This document shows positions 25,279-34,402 of a stretch of DNA of 64,000 nt, in pieces. The position numbers were made by a program, and so were the translations under genes. How positions within the stretch are numbered: the stretch's first letter is position 1; every line of letters starts with the position of its first letter. Source of the DNA: Polynucleobacter sp. VK25 (lineage in GTDB: Bacteria; Pseudomonadota; Gammaproteobacteria; Burkholderiales; Burkholderiaceae). Below the pieces are notes generated by a model that worked only from the letters and a program-made list of their open reading frames with translations, did no database searches and was not told where the DNA came from. Location: the NCBI RefSeq assembly GCF_018687355.1, contig NZ_CP061288.1:1498144-1562143 (forward strand). The letters are read 5' to 3'.

Positions 25279-27291
25279 ATGAATCAAAACGTTATAGATA
25301 ACGAAACCCAAGAAAAATTAGACGCCTTCATCAAACAGGAAGAAGGTGACTCCAATGATTACAAGGGCCTACTAGCCAAGTTCATCACTCTGGTAGCAGT
25401 GGGCATGTCTTTATTTCATCTTTACGCCGCATACTCTATTGTTCCAACGCAACAATTGCGTGTGATCCACGTAGCTTTGGTTCTGTTCCTGGTTTTCTTA
25501 AGCTTCCCAATAGCCGCTCGCTTCAAAAACCGTCTCATGTTCTGGGATGCACTGTTTGCGCTAGGGTCTGTAGCCATCGCCTATTACATTTTGACTGGCG
25601 GCGATGATTTCATGGATAGAAATACTGCCCCCAACTCTACCGATGTCATGATTGGCATTGGCTTAATTCTGCTCATTCTCGAGAGCGTTAGAAGAACGAA
25701 TGGCATGGTTTTAGTAACGGTCACTGTCTTGTTTCTTCTTTATGCCCTGTTTGGTGACTATTTGCCAGCACCTTGGACCCACAAAGGTTACGGTCTAGAT
25801 CGTTTAGTGGGTTATATGTATATGACACTAGAAGGTATCTATGGCACTGCTGTGGACGTCTCAGCAACACTCATTATTCTTTTCACTATTTTCGGCGCCT
25901 TCTTGCAGTTCACTGGCGCGGGTAAGTTCTTTATCGACTTTTCATTTGCTGCAATGGGTGGCAAATCCTCAGGCGTCGGCAGAACCATTGTGATGTCTTC
26001 ATTCTTATTGGGTGGACCATCAGGCTCAGGTGTAGCTACGACCGTTACGGTTGGCTCAGTCGCAGCTCCTATGTTGGATAAAGTGGGTTACGAAAAAAAT
26101 GCTGCTGGTGGACTTTTGGCAGCCGGCGGTCTTGGCGCCATCATCTCACCACCAGTACTCGGTGCAGCAGCCTTCTTGATTGCTGACTTCCTAAAGATTT
26201 CGTATTTAGATGTGTTGCTCATGGCAACTATTCCAACCATTCTTTTCTATCTTGGTTTATTTGTCATGGTGGAAATTGATGTTCGCAAGTACGGCATGAA
26301 GAGTATTCAGTTTTCATCGACTGAGACTGCATGGCAACTAACCAAAAAATATTGGTTCCATTTTTTCTCGCTCATCTCGATTGTGGTGTTCATGCTGATG
26401 GGCTTCTCCCCTGTCATGTCGGTGTTTTGGGCGACAGTGGTTTCAGCCCTATCAAGTATGTTGCGCGAAGATACCGCCATTATTCCATGGGCATGGTTTA
26501 AAGGAAAAGAGCCTATCCTCTCTGGACTCTACAACTCCAACCTAACCAAAGCACTTGCCTCTGGCTCAACGGGCGTTTTAGCCATTGCCGCTACCTGCGC
26601 TGGGGCTGGCTTGATTGTAGGTACCGTTACTTTGACTGGTCTTGGCCTGAAATTTAGCTCGATTGTGATTCAGTACGCAGGCGGCTCACTCTTGCTGACG
26701 ACTATTTTTACCGCCTTAGTTGTTTGGGTAGTTGGACTGGCCGTTCCAGTTACCGCTTCTTACATTATTTGTGCGGTGATTGCAGCGCCAGCCTTAATTA
26801 ATTTAGGCGTACCTGCTTTTGCTGCGCATATGTTTATCTTCTATTACGCTGTTCTTTCGGAAGTGTCACCTCCGACTGCGCTTTCACCATTTGCAGCAGC
26901 GGCAATTTGTAAAGGCAATCCCTATAAGACCACCTTGCAAACCTGGAAGTATGTAGCTCCAGCTATCCTAGTTCCATTTATGTTTGTATTAGATAAATCC
27001 GGTGTGAGCTTGCTGTTGATGGGATCTACTAGCGCCTTAGAGCAAGCTGACTGGATGCAAATTGCCTGGGTTTCCTTTACGGCAGTTGTTGGCATTATCT
27101 GCTTAGCAGGAGGGCTTCAAGGCTGGTTCATTGAGAAGACTAAGATCTTTGAACGCGTGATCATGGTGATTTCTGGTGTTGCCCTAGCTTACCCTTCTAC
27201 AGAAGCAGACTTAATCGGCTTTATTGGGTTTGGCTTGGTTCTGGTAACGCAAACCATTACACACTTCAAGCTCAATCCGAGATCTTCTTGA
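25279..27291 (+). CDS. TRAP transporter permease, fused 4TM-12TM (DctQM) type
   Basis: 670 residues, very hydrophobic. The N-terminal part (about 35-200) carries the small-subunit helices and the rest the DctM-like large subunit, with GGPSGSGVATTVTVGSVAAPMLDKVGYEKNAAGG and SPPTALSPFAAAAICKGN, landmarks of TAXI-partner permeases. It uses the Na+ or H+ gradient to import the solute captured by the TAXI protein just upstream. Length matches the fused class. The substrate is probably the acid processed by the adjacent aldolase, dehydrogenase and dehydratase (inference). Confidence 0.93.
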   Translation: MNQNVIDNETQEKLDAFIKQEEGDSNDYKGLLAKFITLVAVGMSLFHLYAAYSIVPTQQLRVIHVALVLFLVFLSFPIAARFKNRLMFWDALFALGSVAIAYYILTGGDDFMDRNTAPNSTDVMIGIGLILLILESVRRTNGMVLVTVTVLFLLYALFGDYLPAPWTHKGYGLDRLVGYMYMTLEGIYGTAVDVSATLIILFTIFGAFLQFTGAGKFFIDFSFAAMGGKSSGVGRTIVMSSFLLGGPSGSGVATTVTVGSVAAPMLDKVGYEKNAAGGLLAAGGLGAIISPPVLGAAAFLIADFLKISYLDVLLMATIPTILFYLGLFVMVEIDVRKYGMKSIQFSSTETAWQLTKKYWFHFFSLISIVVFMLMGFSPVMSVFWATVVSALSSMLREDTAIIPWAWFKGKEPILSGLYNSNLTKALASGSTGVLAIAATCAGAGLIVGTVTLTGLGLKFSSIVIQYAGGSLLLTTIFTALVVWVVGLAVPVTASYIICAVIAAPALINLGVPAFAAHMFIFYYAVLSEVSPPTALSPFAAAAICKGNPYKTTLQTWKYVAPAILVPFMFVLDKSGVSLLLMGSTSALEQADWMQIAWVSFTAVVGIICLAGGLQGWFIEKTKIFERVIMVISGVALAYPSTEADLIGFIGFGLVLVTQTITHFKLNPRSS

Positions 27292-27320
27292 TGCATACCT
27301 GAATGAGGATTGAATCTTCG

Positions 27321-27356
27321 AAACAATAAAGCCCGCAATAGCGGGCTTTATTGTTT
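27321..27356. terminator. Perfect 16-bp bidirectional terminator
   Basis: Perfect inverted repeat, arms 27321-27336 and 27341-27356, loop AATA, GC-rich core GCCCGC / GCGGGC with A/T-rich ends. It lies between the convergent TRAP permease and enolase-superfamily genes and can end both transcripts. Confidence 0.92.
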
Positions 27357-27372
27357 CTGACTACTGCTTAAC

Positions 27373-28506
27373 TTAAGTAATCTTGCTCCAAGCAGCCTTA
27401 CCTGCGTACTTTTTAACAGCAGCCTCATCAAACTCAAATCCCAATCCAGGAGTTTTATGCAAAATCAAATCCCCATTCTTAAAGGTGAGTTGTTTGTTGA
27501 TTAGTCTGCGGAAGTTCAGAACTTGATCATCTAAGAAAAACTCAACAAAGCGTGCATTCGGAGTAGCAGCTACTAACGGTGCATGTAAATCATGCATCCA
27601 GTGTGGACAAACGATGACGCCTTTTAAATCGGCATATGCAGAAATTCTTCGCCATTCGGTAATGCCACCACAGACTGCAGCATCTGATTGCAAAATGGCA
27701 GCGCCACCAGCATCGATTAATTCTCTAAAGCGCCAGCGCCCTGCTTCCATTTCACCAGTAGCAACGTTGATCTTGGTTTGACGAGCCAATGCTGCATGTA
27801 AATCAATTGCATCTGGCGAGAACGGCTCCTCAATCCAGTAAGGGTTGTAAGCCTCAAAGCGACGCACATACTCCAGTGCAGTCGGCAAATCACGCCAAGC
27901 ATTGTTAGCGTCCAAAGTCAGTAATACATCATCGCCTACCGCTTTGCGAGCCGCCTTCACGCGCGCTTCTTCTTCAGAAGGGGATAAGCGACCCACTTTC
28001 ATCTTGACCGCTTTAAAGCCCTGCTTTACGTAAGACTCCATCTCTGCACCTAACTTGGCAGGAGTTTTACCATCCAAGTAATAACCACCACTAGCATAGG
28101 CCGGGACACGATCATCTACAACCGAGCCCAAGTATTGATGTAAAGGTAATCCCGCTGAACGGGCATTTAAATCCCATAAGCCCGTATCCAAAATTGAGAT
28201 GCCGCGCATTACTGCGCCCGCACGGCCCTGAAGGATGGATTCGTTATACATCTCCATCCAAAGACCTTCACTGCGATGACTGTTTTGACCAATCAATTTT
28301 GGAGCAAGTAGTTGCTCAACAGCAATCTTAGCGATATCTCCACCAGCGCTACCGACATAACAAAAGCCAATGCCTTCATTGCCATCTTTACCGCGCACTT
28401 TTACAAGGCAATAGTGACGCTCAGATACGGTACGCGTAGAAAATGAGGTGACCTTATCTAAAGGCACTGCCACTGAGGCAACTTGGATAGATTCAATAAT
28501 CGGCAT
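27373..28506 (-). CDS. Mandelate racemase / muconate lactonizing enzyme (enolase superfamily) protein
   Basis: 377 residues. N-terminal capping domain, then a barrel with base motif KMK (Lys168, Lys170), metal ligands Asp199, Glu226 and Glu252, and PHWMHDLHAP (His302, His308) near the other side of the site. Metal-dependent proton abstraction next to a carboxylate is the family reaction, giving racemases and acid-sugar dehydratases. The position beside a TAXI-TRAP system, aldolase and dehydrogenase suggests an acid-sugar dehydratase. AAGGAG precedes the ATG. Confidence 0.88.
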   Translation of the reverse strand: MPIIESIQVASVAVPLDKVTSFSTRTVSERHYCLVKVRGKDGNEGIGFCYVGSAGGDIAKIAVEQLLAPKLIGQNSHRSEGLWMEMYNESILQGRAGAVMRGISILDTGLWDLNARSAGLPLHQYLGSVVDDRVPAYASGGYYLDGKTPAKLGAEMESYVKQGFKAVKMKVGRLSPSEEEARVKAARKAVGDDVLLTLDANNAWRDLPTALEYVRRFEAYNPYWIEEPFSPDAIDLHAALARQTKINVATGEMEAGRWRFRELIDAGGAAILQSDAAVCGGITEWRRISAYADLKGVIVCPHWMHDLHAPLVAATPNARFVEFFLDDQVLNFRRLINKQLTFKNGDLILHKTPGLGFEFDEAAVKKYAGKAAWSKIT

Positions 28507-28740
28507 CTACACTCCTTAATCAAAAAATAATTGTATCGAGAATTTCATTTATCTTTCTCCACCCAAGATAGGCACAGCTTCTGGTAGCACTACAGATGTA
28601 GTTAAAAGTAACAAAACTGGCACTGCCAAAGGTACCGGCTTTGAGGTCCGTAGGCTGCCCCCAGATCAAGACTGAATTGATTTTGCTGCAGCACAACATA
28701 TTTATTCGGGTTCGACCTCACATTATTAGATAATTGGGGG

Positions 28741-30201
28741 GTGAATAAAAACGCATCTATTAGCTCCCTGTTCACCAAGGGAATAATCATTTTGTCTGGC
28801 TGCGCCTTTCTGAGCTCAACTCCGGGCCTAGCTTATGCAGCTCAAGCGCAAAATGCCAACCAAACTCGCCAGAAGGTAATTGTTCAACCTTCCAAACAGG
28901 TTGGCTTTAAAGATAAATCAGCGGGTGCTGGCTCAAAGATCAGTAGCATGAGTCTGAACCCATCCCTATTCCAGCGCAAATCACCAGATGAGCTCATGCT
29001 CGATAGCGATGCTAATTTAGATTACCGGGTTGCCCAAGGCTGCTTACGACGCAACTTTAACGAAGATAATTTGCCGTCAAGTGTTGGCATCGATAACCGC
29101 CAGTTTTCTGAATTTTTCAAAAGTCAGACTAAAACGTTTTTTGATCGCATGCGTGGAGACTGCATTCCTTACGCAGTTGCTTTTGGTAGCCGAAATCGTT
29201 TTGATTCATTAAGCATCATGAACGGCCCTATCCAGGATAGTAAAACAGAAGTTTGGACATTTACACCTTCAGCTGTTGGTGGATTTTTAATTCAGCAGGA
29301 CTACCTGAGGGATGAATCTAAGCGCCTAACCGAAATACGCATTCCCTTAAGAGATGTTTTATATGATCCACGCAAAGTAAGCGACCAACTGCCGGTTGAA
29401 CTGGTATGGGAATTGAACTCTCTGATCAAGCAAATTTACCCAGAAGAAAATAATTCCCTAGAAAATACTAATAGTGTTGTGCGTTTAATTGTCGACTTTG
29501 GTGATCGAGAGAAGTGGGCACAAATTTGGGCCGTTGAAATCATTGATCCCACCACCAAAGAAGTATTTGCAAATGCCTTCTGGATGGAGCGTAGCGACAT
29601 TCCCGGTGGCTTCTTTACGGGGACTGGTGAATCGCTTGAGCGCTCCTTCTGGACCAACCCGTTGAGCTATCGCCGTATTTCAAGGGGCGTTGGCATGGTG
29701 AGAGCCTCCTCAGGCAAACGTAGCAAAACTACAGCGCCAGCAGCCAAAACTACAGCCCCAGCCCCAACTCCAGCTCCAGCTCCAGCAACTAAACAACGTT
29801 ATCGCGCTCATATGGGCATTGATTACTCCGCGCCAATCGGCACGCCGATCTTTAGCGTTGCCAACGGTAGAGTGGCTCATATTGGTTACAGCGGTGCATT
29901 TGGGAATTTGATCATTTTGGAGCACCCAGGCAATTACCACACCTACTACGCTCACTTAAGCAATTACAACGTAGAACTTGAATTGGGCAATGAAGTGCGG
30001 CGCGGTTTAGAAATTGGTTATGTAGGATCAACTGGTCGATCCACTGGACCACACCTTCATTTTGAATTAAGAAAAAATGGGATTTATGTTGACCCTTATG
30101 GCTCTAAGACTCAACTCGATTTGTGGTCTATGCGAGATAACGAAAGTGGACTACTCACTAGAGAAATTCTCCTGTTAGGTAGCCCGATCAAGCATAACTA
30201 A
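28741..30201 (+). CDS. M23 family metallopeptidase (LytM-type), exported
   Basis: 486 residues from a GTG that directly follows a G-run, so the ribosome site is unusually close. Signal peptide about 1-33 (ending LAYAA). The central region (90-300) is of the type preceding M23 domains in proteobacterial cell-wall enzymes. A low-complexity Pro/Ala/Thr linker (about 327-350) leads to the M23 domain: HMGIDYSAPIGTPI (zinc His and Asp), YYAHLSNY and GPHLHFEL (HxH). Zinc ligands look complete, so it is probably an active peptidoglycan endopeptidase rather than a degenerate EnvC-type activator. Confidence 0.9.
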   Translation: MNKNASISSLFTKGIIILSGCAFLSSTPGLAYAAQAQNANQTRQKVIVQPSKQVGFKDKSAGAGSKISSMSLNPSLFQRKSPDELMLDSDANLDYRVAQGCLRRNFNEDNLPSSVGIDNRQFSEFFKSQTKTFFDRMRGDCIPYAVAFGSRNRFDSLSIMNGPIQDSKTEVWTFTPSAVGGFLIQQDYLRDESKRLTEIRIPLRDVLYDPRKVSDQLPVELVWELNSLIKQIYPEENNSLENTNSVVRLIVDFGDREKWAQIWAVEIIDPTTKEVFANAFWMERSDIPGGFFTGTGESLERSFWTNPLSYRRISRGVGMVRASSGKRSKTTAPAAKTTAPAPTPAPAPATKQRYRAHMGIDYSAPIGTPIFSVANGRVAHIGYSGAFGNLIILEHPGNYHTYYAHLSNYNVELELGNEVRRGLEIGYVGSTGRSTGPHLHFELRKNGIYVDPYGSKTQLDLWSMRDNESGLLTREILLLGSPIKHN

Positions 30202-30206
30202 GCAAT

Positions 30207-30232
30207 AAAAAAGGGTCCACTTGGACCCTTTT
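30207..30232. terminator. Bidirectional intrinsic terminator
   Basis: Stem GGGTCC / GGACCC (30213-30218 with 30223-30228), extended by A/T pairs, loop ACTT, six A on one side and four T on the other. Lies between the convergent M23 peptidase and UspA genes. Confidence 0.88.
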
Positions 30233-30249
30233 GTTAAGCACTGAGTAAG

Positions 30250-30690
30250 TTAACCCAGTACTAGCACTGGCAAAGTTGCGTGGACGATGACTTCGTGAGT
30301 CTCGCTACCCAACAAAATACCTTTAATACCTGTGCGCTTATGTGATGCCATGACAATCACATCAGCCTTCGCCTTTTTAGCGCCAGCCAAAATGCCTTCA
30401 GATAAATTACTATTTTCAATGTGAAGACTTTTCACTTTGCTACCAGCGCCTAGCGCAGTTGTCGACTTCTTAAGGACATCCTGCGCAAAAGCCGCGCAAG
30501 CTTCAGTATGCTGTTTCTTAGAAATCCCATAGCCCATAGTGCTATCTGAATACGCCATCGGGGGCGTAGGATCGGAAACATACACTAAAGTAACCGCAGC
30601 ACCATCCGCCTTGGCAAGTGCAGCCACTTTCTTCAAGGATTTTTTGCTGACATCTGAGCCGTCTACCGGCACCAATAAATGCTTAAACAT
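30250..30690 (-). CDS. Universal stress protein, UspA family (degenerate ATP motif)
   Basis: 146 residues starting FKHLLVPVDGSDVSKKSLKKVAALAK, with VTLVYVSD and ending ATLPVLVLG, all UspA landmarks. ATP-binding members have G-x2-G-x9-G(S/T); here the matching segment is A-SH-K-then nine-GS, so the first two glycines are replaced and ATP binding is doubtful. UspA proteins accumulate in starvation and other stress. Near the fnr and cbb3 genes but no FNR box is seen upstream. Confidence 0.9.
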   Translation of the reverse strand: MFKHLLVPVDGSDVSKKSLKKVAALAKADGAAVTLVYVSDPTPPMAYSDSTMGYGISKKQHTEACAAFAQDVLKKSTTALGAGSKVKSLHIENSNLSEGILAGAKKAKADVIVMASHKRTGIKGILLGSETHEVIVHATLPVLVLG

Positions 30691-30776
30691 ATTAACTCCT
30701 CTTAAATTGAACTACTACTCTACTCTTTCCATCATAATGCTTATTATTAGTATATAAAAGAATAAAGGTAACTTAA

Positions 30777-31178
30777 TTGCTCAAGAATTTTGCTATCTAC
30801 CTCTCATTTTTAATCGCCCTTATCGCAATCGATTTGGTATGGCTCCTGGGGGTTGCGAAAAACCTCTACCGCACTGAGATGGGCGACCTGATGGCAAGCG
30901 AACCCAAACTACTGGCTGGACTCGCGTTCTACCTTCTTTATGCACTGGGCGTCTGTATTTTTGTCATTGTTCCAGCGCTATCAAAACAGTCTTGGATATA
31001 TGCGCTGCAATATGGAGCCTTGTTTGGTCTATTTTGCTATATGACTTACGACCTAACCAATTTAGCGGTAGTGAGAAACTTTCCAACGCAATTGGCTTTC
31101 ATTGATATTGCCTGGGGAAGTTTTGTGACGGCTGTATGTTCAGGCTGTGCTTATTGGGTTGGCAACCGTATCTCCTGA
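30777..31178 (+). CDS. DUF2177 family membrane protein
   Basis: 133 residues, four membrane segments, with IDLVWLLGVAKNLYRTEMGDLM near the start and YGALFGLFCYMTYDLTNLAVVRNFP in the middle, which I recognise as DUF2177. Function unknown. The start is TTG with AAGGTAA seven bases upstream; no ATG occurs that would keep the first helix. SulP gene follows after 35 bases on the same strand. Confidence 0.85.
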   Translation: MLKNFAIYLSFLIALIAIDLVWLLGVAKNLYRTEMGDLMASEPKLLAGLAFYLLYALGVCIFVIVPALSKQSWIYALQYGALFGLFCYMTYDLTNLAVVRNFPTQLAFIDIAWGSFVTAVCSGCAYWVGNRIS

Positions 31179-31213
31179 ATATTTATCTCTTAAATTATTA
31201 AGACATCTCAATA

Positions 31214-32839
31214 ATGTTTTTTCGCCCCCGGCTACTAGATTCATTTTCTGGCTATAACAGCACCCTCTTCACAAAAGACGTTCTAGCGGGATTAACCGTT
31301 GGTGTTATTGCATTGCCTCTGGCCATGGCTTTTGCAATTGCTAGCGGATTAAAGCCTGAAGCTGGCATCTTTACTGCCATTATTGCCGGCGGAATCATTT
31401 CCTTACTCGGTGGGAGCCGCGTTCAAATCGGCGGCCCTGCTGGAGCCTTCATTGTGATTGTCTACGGCATTGTCGAGCGCTATGGTGTGCCAAATTTATT
31501 GCTAGCAACCGCCATGTCAGGAGTATTTTTATTTCTGATGGGCTTATTCCGCCTTGGAACGTTGGTACGCTTTATTCCGATTGCAGTCATTATTGGTTTT
31601 ACTAACGGCATCGCCTTTCTGATTGGCCTGTCCCAAATAAAAGACTTTTTTGGACTACGGATTGAAAAAATGCCGGCGCAATTTTTTCAACAAGTTCATG
31701 CGCTCTACGTAGCGGCCGACACCCTCAATCCTGCTGCGCTTGGCCTTGCCTGCGCTAGCCTTGCGTTATTAATTTTCTGGAAATTATTTCAGAAGCGGCT
31801 AGGCTGGCTGTCGCACCTGCCTGGCACTGTAGTCACCATGGTGGTAGCGACGATCGTTGCCAGTATTTTTAACTTACCTGTTGATACTATTGGTAGTCGC
31901 TTTGGTGGCATTCCATCCGGACTCCCCACTTTTCAATGGATTCCGGTAAGCTGGGATAGCGCTCAATTTATGGTGGCGCCAGCCTTAACGCTTGCTCTAT
32001 TAGGATCCATTGAATCTTTACTCTGCGCACGGATTGCCGATGGCCTGATGCATGATCGCCATGAATCCAATCAAGAACTCATGGCTCAGGGCATTGCCAA
32101 CTTCACCATTCCATTCTTTGGTGGGATGCCAGCAACGGGCACCATTGCCCGAACCGTTACCAATGTCGAAAGCGGCGCTTCCACACCAATCTCGGGCCTT
32201 GTTCACGCAGGCACGTTACTGATCATCGTCTTATTTGCAGCACCCCTTGCTAAAAATATTCCCCTCGCTAGCTTGGCTGCTATCTTGATGTATGTGGCAT
32301 GGAATATGGGTGAGTGGAAAAAATTTATTGAGCTCAAACAATTTCGTCTACCTTATCGCATTACTATTTTGAGCGTTTTTATTTTGACCGTTGTCTTAGA
32401 TCTCACCATTGCTGTTGAGGTCGGTTTATTGCTTGCTTTCATCACCTTTATTTATCGTATCTCCAGCCTATCGCGTTGCGAGATTGCGCTAGCCAGTGAC
32501 TTCCCTGGACTGAGCAATCAGCAAGGCAGAATTGATGCCTATCGCATTCATGGCGCTATCTTTTTTGGAGCAGTAAAACTCCTTGAAAAGATTGAGACGA
32601 ACTTACCGTCACAAACACTTTTGCTCGACTTGAAGAATGTGATCTACATTGATACATCCGGTATGGATACGATCATGGAACTCGCACACTTATGCAAGAT
32701 TCGGAACATTCGATTGATCATTTGTGGCTTGGCGCATCAACCTTTAGAGATGGCAGAGCGTAGTGACTTTATTGCTTCACTATCGCAAGACTCTTTATAT
32801 CCAGACCTTGCTTCCGGAATAGAGGCGGCAAGCTCTTAA
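31214..32839 (+). CDS. SulP family inorganic anion transporter with STAS domain
   Basis: 541 residues. Membrane part (about 15-410) with AGLTVGVIALPLAMAFAIASGLKPEAGIFTAIIAGGI and SRVQIGGPAGAFIVIVYGIV, the SulP signature; STAS domain (about 435-535) with LLLDLKNVIYIDTSGMDTIMEL. Members carry sulfate, bicarbonate or dicarboxylates. No carbonic anhydrase or sulfur genes are adjacent, so the substrate is unknown. No Shine-Dalgarno seen. The last four bases overlap the end of the opposite-strand TauE/SafE gene. Confidence 0.93.
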   Translation: MFFRPRLLDSFSGYNSTLFTKDVLAGLTVGVIALPLAMAFAIASGLKPEAGIFTAIIAGGIISLLGGSRVQIGGPAGAFIVIVYGIVERYGVPNLLLATAMSGVFLFLMGLFRLGTLVRFIPIAVIIGFTNGIAFLIGLSQIKDFFGLRIEKMPAQFFQQVHALYVAADTLNPAALGLACASLALLIFWKLFQKRLGWLSHLPGTVVTMVVATIVASIFNLPVDTIGSRFGGIPSGLPTFQWIPVSWDSAQFMVAPALTLALLGSIESLLCARIADGLMHDRHESNQELMAQGIANFTIPFFGGMPATGTIARTVTNVESGASTPISGLVHAGTLLIIVLFAAPLAKNIPLASLAAILMYVAWNMGEWKKFIELKQFRLPYRITILSVFILTVVLDLTIAVEVGLLLAFITFIYRISSLSRCEIALASDFPGLSNQQGRIDAYRIHGAIFFGAVKLLEKIETNLPSQTLLLDLKNVIYIDTSGMDTIMELAHLCKIRNIRLIICGLAHQPLEMAERSDFIASLSQDSLYPDLASGIEAASS

Positions 32840-33555
32840 GAAATACAGAAGCCACCTTTTAAAAGGGCTTCAGGCAAAACCCAGGCACGATATAAACCAA
32901 AGCCACCAGCAATCAGCAAAAGTAAAGCAGCCAAATAGCGCACCCAGCGATACTGTCCAAACTGGGTAAGCGCTGCTGAAAATTTAGAGATGAGTAACAG
33001 ATTAGGCAAAGTACCCAAACCAAATGCCAACATCAATGCGGCACCAGTAAAAATATCTCCCGATAAAAATGCGAGCGGTAAGACGCTGTAAACCAATCCG
33101 CAAGGTAACAGGCCCCACAGCATGCCGCTGAACCACCGGGATGGACCGCTAGCGATACGGCCCAAGTATTTGGCCCAATAAGCTGCAATTTTGGTACTCA
33201 GCCATTTACCCCCAAGTAAGCCTTCTGACTTACCCATTCTTAGCAGGCGGATGCCCATCAAAATCAAGATCAGCGATGTCAAAGCAAATAGAGGGCGCTG
33301 TATCGGAATGAGGTTTTGCTGCCAAACCACTACTCCTATAGAGGCAGCTAAAGCACCCAATAGGACATAAGTCGTTACACGCCCCAAATGCATAATCAAC
33401 TGTAGATAAAAAAGCTCGGATTTAGCTCTTATAGGGGTCTCCAAGGCTACAGGTCGCTCAATGGCTGCGGCTATGCCACCACACATCAAAGCGCAGTGCC
33501 AGCCACTCACTAAGGCCCCCAGAAACACAGCTAACAGCAGACTGGTCGTTAGCAT
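32836..33555 (-). CDS. Sulfite exporter TauE/SafE-like (heavy-metal/cbb3-associated) membrane protein
   Basis: 239 residues, about six membrane segments, starting LLAVFLGALVSGWHCALMCGGIAAAIERP. The HCALMCGG motif near the first helix is a metal-binding-looking signature of the cytochrome-oxidase-associated subgroup of this superfamily, often found beside cco genes and implicated in copper or oxidase assembly. Divergent from fnr by 76 bases, which supports that link. Transport of sulfite is not implied. Confidence 0.82.
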   Translation of the reverse strand: MLTTSLLLAVFLGALVSGWHCALMCGGIAAAIERPVALETPIRAKSELFYLQLIMHLGRVTTYVLLGALAASIGVVVWQQNLIPIQRPLFALTSLILILMGIRLLRMGKSEGLLGGKWLSTKIAAYWAKYLGRIASGPSRWFSGMLWGLLPCGLVYSVLPLAFLSGDIFTGAALMLAFGLGTLPNLLLISKFSAALTQFGQYRWVRYLAALLLLIAGGFGLYRAWVLPEALLKGGFCIS

Positions 33556-33631
33556 GACATCAATAAAAAGTAGGTAAAAGCCATGATTTTCATATTAATA
33601 GAATAAACTGCTCTTATAGAATCGTTCAAAT

Positions 33632-34402
33632 ATGAATTACAAACCTACCGATAGCCCAGCCAGCAAATGCTCAGTCTGCGTACTGGGTCAATTTTGCCTT
33701 CCGGTAGGTCTTAATAGCACCGAAGTTTCAAAAATCGATACCTTAGTAAAAGAGCGCGTTCACTTGCAGAAAGGCGAGAGCCTCTATCGTCATGGTGACC
33801 CACTAAGCGCAGTCTATAGCGTTCGCTTTGGCACCCTCAAAACAGAATTCTGCCTTCAAGATGGTAGACAACAAGTTATCGGCTTTCACATTCCTGGTGA
33901 GATTTTAGGTCTTGATGGCATTGGCGAAGGCCACTATCAATCTGATGCAATCGCTCTTGAAGAAAGTGAAGTTTGCATTATTCGTTATGAGGCCTTTGAA
34001 GATCTAGCACGCCAGATCCCAGTCCTACAAAATCAGTTTCATAAAATCATGAGTCGTGAATTGACTCAGGATCAGCGCCACCTACTTTCGCTGGGCACGA
34101 TGCGCGCAGAAGAGAGGTTGGCAGCATTCTTATTGAGTCTTTCACAACGCTTAGCAGCGCGTGGCTATCTTAATAATGAATTTGATTTACGTATGAGTCG
34201 CAATGATATTGGCAGCTATTTAGGCATTCAAATTGAGACTGTCAGTCGTATGCTGTCGCGCTTCGCCGAGTCAGGCCTCATTCAAATTAAGCAACGCCAT
34301 ATCAAACTGATTGATATGGATGGTCTATATGAACTTGCTGGGGTCCCTAACCCAGATAGATCAGCCTGCGTCAGCGCAGACATCCCTGTAAAACACACTT
34401 AA
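33632..34402 (+). CDS. fnr: FNR-type oxygen-sensing transcriptional regulator
   Basis: 256 residues. Cluster ligands Cys13, Cys16, Cys22 and Cys115 match the four cysteines holding the O2-labile [4Fe-4S] of E. coli FNR. A cyclic-nucleotide-fold domain (about 30-145) precedes an HTH domain with recognition helix IETVSRML; Glu202, Ser205 and Arg206 are the E--SR residues that read TTGAT half-sites. A perfect FNR box lies upstream of ccoN, 5 kb away. The gene end overlaps the small membrane gene of the opposite strand by four bases. It probably activates ccoNOQP when oxygen is low. Confidence 0.95.
   Translation: MNYKPTDSPASKCSVCVLGQFCLPVGLNSTEVSKIDTLVKERVHLQKGESLYRHGDPLSAVYSVRFGTLKTEFCLQDGRQQVIGFHIPGEILGLDGIGEGHYQSDAIALEESEVCIIRYEAFEDLARQIPVLQNQFHKIMSRELTQDQRHLLSLGTMRAEERLAAFLLSLSQRLAARGYLNNEFDLRMSRNDIGSYLGIQIETVSRMLSRFAESGLIQIKQRHIKLIDMDGLYELAGVPNPDRSACVSADIPVKHT

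Noticed and set aside
28560..28680. 6S or SRP RNA in the gap before the M23 gene
   Set aside because: The stretch has some pairing but lacks the closing stem and bubble of 6S RNA and the SRP core GGAAGG-type motif.
28602..28790. 62-codon minus-strand frame spanning the start of the M23 gene
   Set aside because: Overlaps the signal peptide of a certain gene and has no ribosome site.
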